This document shows positions 25,701 to 35,306 of a stretch of 64,000 nucleotides of DNA, in pieces. This DNA comes from Dermatemys mawii (Eukaryota; Chordata; Testudines; Dermatemydidae). Position 1 is the first letter of the stretch. Each line of letters begins with the position of its first letter. Under the pieces are notes generated by a model. That model saw only the letters and a list, made by a program, of their open reading frames with translations, was not told where the DNA came from and ran no database searches. A program made the position numbers and the translations under genes. The stretch spans positions 58,529,453-58,593,452 of the forward strand of contig ML677334.1 in assembly GCA_007922305.1 (NCBI GenBank). The letters are read 5' to 3'.

Positions 25701-26429
25701 TCAAAGTCTGGAGCTGAAATTCGTGGCTAGGCCCCAGGCTTCCATTTTGGCAGCAGTCCAATTCACTTTGACCAAACTATTGCTCCTTTTGATCACTTCC
25801 ATTGTCTTTGTAACACTGTTCACAGCAGGAGTTGGTGCAATCTACCCAGACTAGGCTAATGGAGATGGATTCCCCAAAGACCGATGAAGGTGCATAGCAG
25901 AAAGCAAAACGATGCTGTTGATATCATATCTGGGCTCATCTCTTGTTCTTTTTCCTTTTAGGCTTCATCTGCTCTTTGAGCTGGGGGCGTGAGCCCCAGA
26001 TCAAGGAGTCACTCTCATGCTAGTTCTTATCATTTTTAAAACCAAAATATTTGGTGGGTTTTGGAGTTGAAACAAATTTTTTGTTTTGAAATCTTAGAAA
26101 ATATTGACAAAAGAAAGTTTTGTTTTTTTTAAAAAAAGTCAAAATTGAAATGAAATTATCAAAACAAAACATTTTGATTGATCAAAATGGACTTATTTTT
26201 CAGATTTTTATTTCATGAAAGTTTTTGAGATTGACTTTTTAATCTCAGTTTGGGATGGGAACATATTTCAATATCCCAAAAGTTTTCACAGGATGGGAAA
26301 ACCATTTCCCACTCAGCTCTATTGTGTGCTGTGTCTGTATAAAATAAATGCATTGCTTGAAGTTTGGACCTTAAATATATGGATAATGGTAATCTGTCAT
26401 TAACCTGTCTTCCATTGCCTGTGTCTGAT
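22743..26429. other. Long unannotated interval
   Basis: About 3.7 kb with no supported gene. Around 24,060-24,120 the string ATCCTTTGAGATGAAAGGTGC resembles the 3' end of the MIR-like SINE family, but the rest is too diverged to define. A short frame at 25,666-25,854 contains a hydrophobic stretch and no other evidence. An AT-rich block at 26,040-26,290 contains repeated TTTTGAAAT/ATTTCA motifs. Confidence 0.4.
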
Positions 26430-26530
26430 TTAGACTGTAAACTCTGTGGACTGTGATTGTGTCTTGCTTTATGTCTGCACATCATCATGTCCACTGTTGG
26501 TACTCAGTAAATAATAAAGAAGAAGAAGGA
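26430..26530 (+). repeat. L2-like LINE/SINE 3' tail
   Basis: TAGACTGTAAACTCTGTGGA, then TGTGATTGTGTCTTGC and CAGTAAATAATAAAGAAG, matches the sauropsid L2-type tail (TAGATTGTAAGCTCTTTGGGG...GTCTTG...AATAATAA). Similar tails are at 9,166 and 47,618. Confidence 0.5.
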
Positions 26531-26714
26531 GATGGATCGGTAATTCTATTTCATGTGGTGAGGTGTATTTAGTATTTTCCTCTGATGTTAATGAGACTTC
26601 ACATCCTGCCAAAATCTTCCTATGGTTACTATGAGCCCTTGCAGCCACACAGATAGTGTTAAGAATTTCACGGAGTGACAAAACTGTGACTCTTGATGTA
26701 ACTTCCACTGATGA

Positions 26715-26840
26715 TTTCTGGAAAATGTTCACAAGAAAATGATAAAAGACAAAAACATCCTATCACCTGTGGGTGAACACTTTTCACAAAGTGATCATGC
26801 TGTATCTGACTGGTCTGTCCTCATCCTCAAAGGAAACACT
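26715..26840 (+). mobile_element. Penelope-like element fragment (GIY-YIG region)
   Basis: Translation on the plus strand contains KMIKDKNILSPVGEHFSQSD and VSDWSVLILKGN. This is the conserved string downstream of the GIY-YIG motif in the endonuclease domain of vertebrate Penelope-like retroelements, where the domain nicks target DNA. Only about 40 residues survive, between unrelated upstream sequence and a MITE-like unit that begins at about 26,843. The GIY-YIG core itself is missing. A minus-strand relative at 60,998-61,520 shows the flanking 3' region. Confidence 0.65.
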
Positions 26841-26841
26841 C

Positions 26842-26948
26842 TGGCCAGGTCTACACCACAGACTTATATCAGTATTACTGTGTCACTCAAGGTTGTGAAA
26901 AATCAGCTCTCTACTGTACTAACCCATGTCTACACCCATATTTCCAGG
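26842..26948. mobile_element. MITE-like fragment
   Basis: GGCCAGGTCTACACCACAGA at the left and ACCCATGTCTACACCCA further right recall the GGTCTACAC termini of the element at 6,070-6,358. TGTGTCACTCAAGGTTGTGA is part of a known turtle MITE consensus as I remember it. It appears inserted at the end of the Penelope fragment. Confidence 0.5.
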
Positions 26949-28594
26949 TGGAAATATTGGCTGGAGGTCATACAGCTACAAGCTGTTCTATCTCCTTCTG
27001 GGTCCTATCTGTGCATTCTATGGAGCAAATGCAGAGACCCAGACAATTGTAGTGTAGCTCCTTCAAAGGCTGACCTGATGGAGAGGAGGGCTGTAAATGA
27101 AGGCTAAATCTGGGTCAATAACTTTCATAACTAGAATTTAAAGCAGATTATATTCAACATAAGTTTAAAGCCAATACTAGAAGCTAAAACAATACAGTAT
27201 AATCTGTGATTCACAGCTGCTGTTACTGGTAACTCCTTCCGTGTGATTACTGTAATATGACATTCAGTCCATGGACATTTTCAACAAATTACAGTATGGT
27301 ATGAAACAGAGTGGACTAAACCAAATTAATGCTAAAGATGTGTCTGTACTCCAGGCCATACTACTGCTGAGGCTAAACTTCTGCTCAGAAAAGTGTAAAG
27401 GCTATAAGCTACAGAACAAGTAAGTAATGCACATAAGTCCTGAGCAAGACAAGTTCACTCATGGGCTCTGTAGTGCTGTCCACAGGTTGCAAAAGAGCAT
27501 GCTGACTTCGAGGTTTGGTATCCCTCATTCCCCAGCATGACATACATACAGCATGTAAGACCTCACTATGACACCTTCTAGGAGAAGGGTTGGAAAATAT
27601 GAGATGGAGAACTCCCTGCCTGCAGAGCTAAGTTCCACTCACAAATCAAGACAGCCAGTCTTTGGAGACTGAAAGGCTAGTACAGAAGCTATGAAAGAAA
27701 ATAAAAACCTTTCATCCCAGATTCAAATCCAGACCAAGATTGGGGCAGGACAGTAACTAAAAGTTCCTACTGCTTGTGGAGCACACATAACATGGACTGA
27801 TGGTGTTCCTGGTACAGATCCAGGCAGATGAATGTCCAGAATGCAATAAACCTACCAAGCTGATGGAACATGTCCTCTGTGAGAGCAGGACAATGGTCAT
27901 GAGACTTAAAGTGTTCTCATTCTTTCCAGATCTGGGGTCTGAGACACTCGCAAATTAACATGGAGAAGCTTGCATTGTACCGCACAGCACAGGCTATGGC
28001 ATGTACCTGCTCTGTGGATAAAAGGTTTCTCCCACAGGAATGTCAGCTTGGCACATTTCACCAGCATGACCTTCACCAAAAATAAAAAGTCAGCTAATCC
28101 TAAAGCCTGGAGGAATTGGTGCCAGGTTGTGTTTATCTAATGTCCTTTGCAATAGTCCGTAGATGCTTCACAAACTAAAAGGATTAACTAAAAGCTCTAT
28201 CAAACCTGTACCACTTTCTTCTGAATTTAAACTGCAGAACATATTCAGCTTCAAATGGAAGCTGTATTTTCAGCTCTGGTATATTGCACCTGCCATTTTC
28301 GGTAAAGCCCCCAGACCATTGCAGCCACAAAATAGTGTCTTTGTGATACTGCAAGAAAGGCCCTCTGTTGAAAATAAGCAGTTGGCTGAATTGGCTTCTG
28401 GGTTACATCTGATATGCAGAGGACTGTAAAAACATGTCCTAGCCTGTCAGGTAGCCACCCTTTAAGGTCACACAGGGCAGCAGAAGCTCACTCCTCCTTC
28501 AGTCCAAACTGCCCTATTACTAACAATATACCTTGTTTTTAAGATGGGTTCAAAGCCACTGTCTCATAAACATGACATAAGTCATTAAGCAAGT
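26949..28594. other. Unannotated interval
   Basis: No gene recognised. Near 27,820-27,900 one frame reads CPECNKPTKLMEHVLC, which looks like the C-x2-C-x8-H-x3-C finger found at the C-terminus of some LINE proteins, but the frame is closed shortly upstream, so it is only a hint of an old LINE. Confidence 0.35.
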
Positions 28595-28897
28595 CTGTTT
28601 CCAGTGGCGTCCCACAAGGTTTGGTTCTTGTCCATATGCTAGTTTTATCCATGACTTGGAAGGAAACAAACATAAAATCATACTGATAAAGTTTGCAGAT
28701 GACACAAAAACGGGGGGTGTTGTAAATAATGAAGAGGACAGGTCACGATTCAGAGCAATTTGGATCACTTGATAGAATGGGCACAAGTAAATAATATGTG
28801 TATTATTATAGCTAAATGTAAATGTATGCGTCTAGGAACAAAGAATGTAGGTTGTATTTACAGGATTCTGAAAAAGATTTGAGGTCATGATGGATAA
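28595..28897 (+). mobile_element. CR1 LINE, 5' piece (reverse transcriptase remnant)
   Basis: The plus strand encodes SGVPQG at 28,600 and IKFADDT at about 28,689-28,706. FADD is the catalytic motif of the CR1 reverse transcriptase. The following text AAAAAGATTTGAGGTCATGATGGAT is CR1 coding sequence that is interrupted at 28,898 by the CMC transposon and resumes at 31,427. Frameshifts and stops make it a pseudogene. The 5' boundary is approximate. Confidence 0.85.
28895..28897. repeat. Target-site duplication, left (TAA)
   Basis: TAA immediately before CACTG; the matching copy is at 31,427-31,429. Joining the CR1 halves through a single TAA restores the expected CR1 order GGATAATCAGCTG. Confidence 0.85.
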
Positions 28898-28909
28898 CAC
28901 TGCTCTACA
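28898..28909 (+). repeat. Left terminal inverted repeat of CMC element
   Basis: CACTGCTCTACA; 11 of 12 bases match the reverse complement of the right end. CACTG is the type of terminus cut by CMC transposases. Confidence 0.88.
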
Positions 28910-29187
28910 GCCAAAATGCTTCTGAAATACATGTAGTCAAACTTTACTAATTCTGGGTCACTGAGAACAAAAATGATGCTTAAAATTGTTGATTGGCTCT
29001 AGTTTTCAAGATATGCTATTGGGTCAGTATATACGACCCTTGATATGAGAATGGCAGAGGATAAGTGAGTTATAAAGGGAAGGGATCTCAATTTAAACCA
29101 GAAATGACTAAAATACATCTTTGACTGGATCTATAATAAATCTATGACTGGGTTTAGACAGTACTTGCTTTTTAGGCAAAACAATGA

Positions 29188-29269
29188 ATGATGCAATATG
29201 AAGCTGGTATTGTGTCATACATGATATGAATTGCATCATGTTATTCCTAGAAGTCATGGATGATGCAAT
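29188..29269. promoter_or_regulatory. Three subterminal ATGATGCAAT motifs
   Basis: ATGATGCAAT occurs at 29,188-29,197 and 29,260-29,269, and in inverted form (ATTGCATCAT) at 29,230-29,239, all exact. They lie about 290-370 bases inside the left terminus and just before the transposase start. CACTA-type elements carry repeated subterminal motifs bound by their transposase, so these are candidate binding sites; they could also act in the promoter. The function is inferred. Confidence 0.55.
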
Positions 29270-29406
29270 CATGATGAAGCTTACATCACTCTTCTGAACA
29301 AATTGCCCTATATCAGCTCTAGAAATCATACAGTGTCATGCTGTCTTATTTGTCAGTGTCTGATTTTGCAAAGGGACACATTTCTGTTTAGCCAAAGTGA
29401 GCAGAG

Positions 29407-31081
29407 ATGCCTCGTACTTGTGTGAACAGTGCAGATAACTTCTGCTATGTTTGTGGTGAAGTGACTTTTGCATCACAAAAGTGCAGTATAACCACTATGG
29501 TTAAGAAAGCCTATCACCTTTACTTTGGCTGCAAAACTGGAGATCAGGACAAGAGGTGGGCCCCACACATATGCTGCAACACTTGTGCAACAAATCTTCG
29601 CCAGTGGTTGAACAGGAAAAGGAAATCTATGCCTTTTGCAGTGCCAATGATTTGGAGAGAGCCAACAGATCATACCAGCAATTGTTACTTGTGCATGGTG
29701 CCTCCAGTTGGGAAAGGTGTGTCAAAGAAGAAAAAGTGGACTGTGCATTATCCAAACATTCCATCAGCTATACGCCCAATACCCCACGGAGAAGGACTGC
29801 CGGTTCCTGATGCACCAGAATCATTCTCACTTGAGTCAGACGAGGAAGAGGATAAAACTTCTGGTCCTGAACCATCAATGTCACAGGACCCACATTTTCT
29901 CCCATCCTCCTCCTCTGAACCACACCTCATAACACAAGCTGAACTGAATGACCTTGTCAGGGATTTGGAACTACCCAAGAGTAAGGCAGAGCTGTGGGGC
30001 TCCAGACTACAGCAGTGGAATCTCCTGGCAGGTGATGTTAGGGTTTCCATGTTCCATGACCGTCAAAAGGATCTTGTCCCATTCTTCTTCGTGGAAGGTG
30101 ATCTTGTAGCCTGCAACAACATCGATGGTGTGATGGCAGCCCTCAACATCATTCACGATCCAGATGAGTGGAGACTCTTCATTGAGTCTTAAAGCTGTTT
30201 TGCTGCATAATGGCAATGTTTTGCCATCAATTCCAGTTGGTCATGCAGTCCCTATGAAGGAAACCTATGACAACATGAAACAACTTTTGAGGTGCATAAA
30301 CTATGACCAACATCAGTGGCAGCTTTGTGGCCATTTGAAGGTTGTTGCTCTCTTGCTTGGTCTGCAGACTGGATACACAAAGTACTGCTGTTTTCTCTGC
30401 GAATGGGATAGTCGTGCAAGAGATTCCCACTACATCAAGAAAGATTGGCCACTCCGACAGTCATTGGAGCCTGGGAGGAAAAGTGTTCGGCATCCACCAC
30501 TTGTTGAATCAAGGAAGATTTTGTTACCACCCTTACACATCAAGCTGGGTCTGATGAAGAACTTTGTCAAGGCCATTGACAAAACACAAGCAGCTTTCAA
30601 GTACCTCCGTGGAAAATTTCCAAGGTTAAGTGAAGCTAAGATAAAGGAAGGTGTCTTTGTTGGTCCTCAGATTTGTGAACTTCTTCGAGATGATGCATTT
30701 GACCATGCACTGCGTGGCAAGGAAAAGATGGCATAGAAAGCCTTCCAGTCAGTGGCAATACATTTTCTCGGAAACAACAAGGCAGACAACTACAGGTTGT
30801 TGGTGGAAAACCTCCTCAAGGCATACAAAAGCCTTGGCTGCAACATGTCACTAAAGATACATTTTTTGCACTCTCATCTAGATTTTTTTCCACCGAACTG
30901 CGGAGCAGTGAGCAACGAACACGGCAAGCGATTTCACCAGGACATTGCAACAATGGAGAAATGCTATCAGGGCAAATGGAGCCCATCAATGCTTGCACAC
31001 TATTGCTGGACAGTGACAAGAGATGCTCCATTTAATGAATACAAGAGACAAGCCAAGAAGCACCAAGTAGACACTGAATAG
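29407..31081 (+). pseudogene. CMC/Chapaev-like transposase, broken
   Basis: In an intact family member this protein would bind the element ends and catalyse DNA cleavage and strand transfer with a DDE site. The start ATG at 29,407 opens a 261-codon frame. Residues C13/C16 (CYVC), H54, C57 and C60 (APHICCNTC), the string VPMIWREP at about 79-86 and C93/C96 (NCYLC) form a zinc-binding N-terminal region. An acidic, serine-rich linker follows at about 140-170. The frame closes at 30,190-30,192 (TAA), while the homologous reading continues in the next frame from about 30,170 (DSSLSLKAVLLHNG). This implies a small deletion there. The second part has YTKYCCFLCEWDSRA and is cut by TAG at 30,734-30,736. 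The third part, in the same frame, holds SNEHGKRFHQDI, which probably contains the catalytic Glu, and ends at TAG 31,079-31,081. Full length would be about 560 residues. One frameshift and one nonsense codon make it inactive. Family naming is from memory. Confidence 0.82.
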
Positions 31082-31414
31082 GACTAAACTGTGTACATAA
31101 TAATTTTTTGCCTTTTGTTTCATAATACATTTTATTTATATAACCCTTTTGCTGATTTTTAAAATGTTACATAAACAGGACAGGTGAAATATTATCATGT
31201 AAAGCAACCATAAACACATGAGAAGACCTAGGTTTACAATTTATGATTAAAACTCTACTATCTACACAATATACATAGACATAAAATGTAAAAACTTAAA
31301 TATCTTAGAAACAGTAGCCAATCAGTTGTTTTAATTGTCATATTTGAATTCAGCACATCAAAATACATAATAAATATCACATTTTATCTCTGAAGCAGAC
31401 GACTTCTAAAAGAT

Positions 31415-31426
31415 TGTAGACCAGTG
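31415..31426 (-). repeat. Right terminal inverted repeat of CMC element
   Basis: TGTAGACCAGTG, reverse complement CACTGGTCTACA. Confidence 0.88.
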
Positions 31427-31429
31427 TAA
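31427..31429. repeat. Target-site duplication, right (TAA)
   Basis: TAA immediately after CAGTG, identical to 28,895-28,897. Confidence 0.85.
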
Positions 31430-32090
31430 TCAGCTGAAGAGCTCTTAGTGGCCAAAAGAACTAATGCAGTCCAGATGCATAAACGGCATGAGGGACGGGA
31501 GGGGGCATCTCATGTAGGAGTAGAGAAGTTATTTTACCTCTGTACTGGGGACTGGTGTGACTGCTGCTGGAATACTGTGTCCAGTCTGGTACCCACAATT
31601 CAAGAAGGATGGTGATAACTTGGAGATGGTTCAGGGAAGAGCCACAAGAATGATTAAAGGGATTTGAAAACGTGCCTTGCAGTGATAGACTCAAAGAGCT
31701 CAATCTATTTAGCTCAGCAAAGAGAAGGTTAAGGGGTGATTTGACTCCAGTCTATAAGTATCTCCATGGGAACAAATATTTAATAATGGGCTCTTTAGTA
31801 GAGAAACGTATGACACGACCCCGTGACTGGAAGTTGAAGCTAGACAAATTCAGACTGGAAATAAGGTCTAAATTTTTAATGCTGAGCATAATTAAACATT
31901 GGAACAATTTACCAAAGGTCATAGTGGATCCTTCATCACTGACAATCTTTAAGTCAAGACTGGACTTTTTTAAAAGATCTGCTATAGGAATTATTTTGGG
32001 CAATTTCTATGGCCTGTAATACAGAAAGTCAGACTAGATGATCACAATGATCCCTTTTGGCTTTAGAATCTATGACTCTATAACACATTT
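31427..32090 (+). mobile_element. CR1 LINE, 3' piece (ORF2 C-terminus and 3' UTR)
   Basis: This is the continuation of the copy begun at 28,595. It encodes, in one frame from 31,672 to 32,019, LKELNLFSSAKRRLRGDLTP, WKLKLDKFRLEIRSKF and HWNNLPKVIVDPSSLTIFKS, all hallmarks of the CR1 ORF2 C-terminus. The 3' UTR reads AGTCAGACTAGATGATCACA and ends TCTATGACTCTATAAC. The C-terminal frame is open for 115 codons although the rest is degraded. The element was in place before the CMC insertion. Confidence 0.88.
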
Positions 32091-33880
32091 GGTATTAGAA
32101 ATTTGGCTTGGCATTCACTGGGACATAGTAACAAATGGGATATGATAGGCTGGTATAAGACATTGGTCATCAGTTCACATGGTTTTGTCCATAAGCATTA
32201 GAGAATTTTTTATTAATAGTGACCGTTAAATATACAGCAAAAGACATACTGAAATGGTCATAATTACTTTAAGTGAACGTGTATTAGTACATACCATTAT
32301 CATAGGGAATGATCTGCAAACCAGGGGCTTGTAACTGAACCTTTCTGGAATTGCAAGATGAAATTGTGAAACTGGTATCAAAATGAAATGACTCCACTGA
32401 GTTAACATGAATATGTTTGAATTACACATAGAACAAGAATCTTACATTGTTCGCCTCACAAATGTGAATGTACAATTTTCCTGCTGTCTTTCCCCACCTT
32501 TTTTGTTCTTTTCAGCTAGTCTGTGATTAACATGGTCTTGGGTAGATTTCAGTATTTTCCCTGGGTTAACAGGATGTGATCTAGGTGCTGCTGCAGTATG
32601 AATCTTTTAAAAGCAGCCTAAGAAATATTTAAGACCCTAGTCTAGGACGAACAGCTCTCCCAGGCATAATTTTTGGTGCTGGTTACAGCAGGGAGCATAT
32701 GCTGTGAGGAAAGTATTATTTTTCTAAATGGAAGGTGTCAGATGGTCACGCAATGTGACTGCATGTTCGAGATCACTGCCTCCCATCTGCAATTTGTGAC
32801 GTGTGAAAGATTCTGCCCAAATGTGCTCACCAACTGGAAACTCTCAGCACTTTTTTTTTCTTATCAGGAGAGACCAAGATAACCAATGGTTTACAGATCA
32901 GGGATCCTATCAAATTAATATCATTCTAGGATAAAATCTGCTTTAAATACAACTACTAAACTCCAGCAAAGTTAACTAGTACATAAAAGTTCATTCGTCT
33001 GATTAAAAATCCCTCCTAGTAAAAGCAGAATATACATTGCATTTTTTTAAAAAAGAGCATTTTGCTCATACCTTTTACAAGAAGGCTTCATATAAAATGT
33101 GACAGTCTTTTCCAGTATAAATTAATGCCATCCATTTAGAACATCTACTAGGCTTATGACAGGCATTAATGTACTGGGGATAGTTTTTCCCTGTCCAGCT
33201 TTTCTGTGGATCACATGAGCTGCTTGCTTTTTCCTTCTCTTTATCAGTTAAATGTATCCTGATGTGGATGGGTTGGAGGCAAAGTAAGGATTGTTTGCCT
33301 TAATAACAGCATCTTCAGAGTCTCAAGCAGTGGAAGTGTTCTAAGTAGTGGATCATTTGTTTAAACCAGGATGACTCTACTCAGAGACAAAGTTGAGTTT
33401 CTCTCACTTGGAAGGACTGCCATGTTGCTTTGGTGATAATATAGCTCCATCTGGCTCTGAGCTATCTGTCTCTCTATTAGCAAAGCAGCCTTTGGAGGGG
33501 CCACATACAACCCCTTCACTGTTTGAGTTTCAGACGGGGAGGATACGGAGTTTCTAGGGAAATGCCAGGCTACAAGCAGTGAGTTGGAATGATTGGAGAA
33601 GGCCAGTGGGTAATATCCTAGGTTGGGTCTACTCTTGGAGAGTTGATGATGTCTCTCTTTGAGAGCGCAAGGTGCCAGCTTCCTTCAAGGATACATTTCT
33701 TAGGGCCCTTCAAAGAAATCATTGCTCGAAGCATCTAGTTTAGCCAATTACTAACCAGCTTCTAGTATCCCATTTCAAATGGGATAAAAATGTGCTCGAG
33801 AAGGTTGTGTTAAGACAACTTTACCAACATTCAGTGTCTGCAGAATTTATTGGCGGGCAGTCTAGAATCAGTTCTGAATA
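32091..33880. other. Unannotated interval
   Basis: No gene or named repeat recognised; open frames below 80 codons. Confidence 0.4.
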
Positions 33881-33980
33881 ATAGAATCATAAACTATCAG
33901 GGTTGGAAGGGACTTCGGGAGATCATCTAGTCCAACCCCCTGCTTAAAGCAGTATTAATCCCCAACTAAATCAGTTCTGG
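33881..33980 (-). mobile_element. CR1 LINE 3' terminal fragment
   Basis: On the plus strand AGAATCATAAACTATCAGGG, TTGGAAGGGACTTC, ATCATCTAGTCCAACCCCCT and CCCCAACTAAATCAG appear in order. This is the reverse complement of the last 100 bases of a sauropsid CR1. The element's 3' end is at about 33,881. Confidence 0.88.
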
Positions 33981-34844
33981 TTGTGTTGGTCAACACATAT
34001 AATATTTATCTGTCACAATGGTGTTTTGAAGTTTACTTATTGCTTATTAATCTTTGAGATCTTCAGACAGGCGAAGTGTAAGAGCAGAGGTCTACTAATA
34101 GCGCAAATAAATAATGTTTCCTTGCCTGTCTTTAGAAGTATCCTTCAACATTTCATAGTCAGATTTGATAAGTACCAGTGGAAAGTTCCTCTCCAATGAG
34201 TCACTGTGTTGTTGGTCGATAAACTCATGGCATTTAATATTATTTTCTAGTTCAGCCAAGAAATACAACAGCAGTAGTGTTGGCCAATCCAAAACAAGTG
34301 CAGATTTATCCATGAATCAGTACACAAGCACTTATACCGTGTTTATTCTATGATTCTACTTCTTTCAAAAATTAATGACAGGGAATTCAGTGCTGGTGAA
34401 GAGTGTTTGAGTGATAACCTTCTATCTAGAGAAGAGTTAGAGCAGAAGCAGCAGCAATCTAACTCTCCCCATATGGCCATTTTTGTGTGTCTTATCTGGA
34501 GGAGAAAATGTATTTCCACCTCCATACCCATTTACACCTTGGTCTCTCTGCTAGTAAAAATATCAGTTAGTGCTAATTGGTTAGTTAGTTTTGTGCTGTA
34601 GCTATCTTATGAACAGAAACGAATGAAGACCACCAACCCATTTCACCTAGGTCAGTCATATGCTGTTGTATTGTGAACTTGAAGTGGAACATATCTAAAG
34701 CTTGTAAAACGTATATGCTTCATATTATATGATGCTTGTGGGAAGAATTGGAGCCCCACAGTCTTCCAGTGCTCACTTGTCTCCCAGCAACTAGCCTACA
34801 GCCAGCCTGACCTGCAGGCACTTCTGATCTCCAGTCCATGAGCA
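33981..34844. other. Unannotated interval
   Basis: No gene supported. A lone ATTCTATGATTCTA at about 34,346-34,360 resembles the CR1 terminal repeat but lacks CR1 sequence beside it. Confidence 0.4.
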
Positions 34845-35306
34845 CAGAGGACCAGCGGAGGGCAACAAAAATGATTAGGGGGCTGGAGCACATGACTTAC
34901 GAGGAGAGGCTGAGGGACCTGGGATTGTTTAGTCTGCAGAAGAGAAGAATGAAGGGGGATTTGATAGTTGCTTTCAACTACCTGAAAGGGGGTTCCAAAG
35001 AGAATGGATCTAGACTGTTCTGAGTGGTACCAGATGACAGAATGAGGAGTAATCGTCTCAAGTTGCAGAGGGGGAAATTTAGGTTGGATATTAGAAAAAA
35101 CTTTTTCACTAGGACGGTGGTGAAGCATTGGAATGGGTTGCCTAGGGAGGCGGTGGAATCTCCTTCCTTAGAGATTTTTAAGGCCAGGCTTGACAAAGCC
35201 CTGGTTGGGATGATTTAGTCAGGGATTGGTCCTGCTTGGAACAGGGGGTTGGACTAGATGACCTCCTGAGATCCCTTCCAATCCTGATATTCTATGATTC
35301 TATACT
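34845..35306 (+). mobile_element. CR1 LINE 3' end with near-intact ORF2 C-terminus
   Basis: The plus strand encodes [40 protein letters not shown] and, after one in-frame TGA at 35,021-35,023, RSNRLKLQRGKFRLDIRKNF and VVKHWNGLPREAVESPSLEI. It ends at the TAG at 35,216-35,218. These are the conserved last 120 or so residues of CR1 ORF2. The 3' UTR reads TTGGACTAGATGACCTCCTG and closes with TTCTATGATTCTA. Except for the single nonsense codon, the frame is preserved, so this is among the youngest CR1 copies here. Confidence 0.92.

Larger units (their letters stand above)
28898..31426 (+). mobile_element. Complete CMC-type DNA transposon (CACTG termini)
   Basis: Both ends are precise. The element starts CACTGCTCTACA (28,898-28,909) and ends TGTAGACCAGTG (31,415-31,426), an inverted repeat with one mismatch in 12. 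The host CR1 sequence continues across it when the element and one copy of TAA are removed (TAA at 28,895-28,897 and 31,427-31,429), which shows a 3-bp target-site duplication. Total length is 2,529 bp. It carries one degraded transposase gene (29,407-31,081). CACTG ends and a 3-bp duplication fit the CMC superfamily (CACTA, Mirage, Chapaev). The protein's cysteine/histidine pattern points to the Chapaev side, but this subclass is from memory. It is a cut-and-paste element that needs an active relative to move. Confidence 0.88.

Noticed and set aside
25666..25854. Short frame with a hydrophobic segment (possible membrane peptide)
   Set aside because: 62 codons, no homology recognised, no promoter or splice context; hydrophobic runs are common in random T-rich frames.
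26040..26290. AT-rich block with TTTTGAAAT/ATTTCA motifs as a fold-back element
   Set aside because: Low-complexity AT composition gives many weak inverted matches; no defined ends.
27820..27910. CPEC...H...C finger reminiscent of LINE C-termini
   Set aside because: The frame closes shortly upstream and no RT sequence is nearby, so the match may be chance.
29407..30192. Host gene derived from the transposase (domestication)
   Set aside because: The ORF is still inside exact terminal inverted repeats and a target duplication, and it is broken by a frameshift and a stop, so it is a dead transposon gene.
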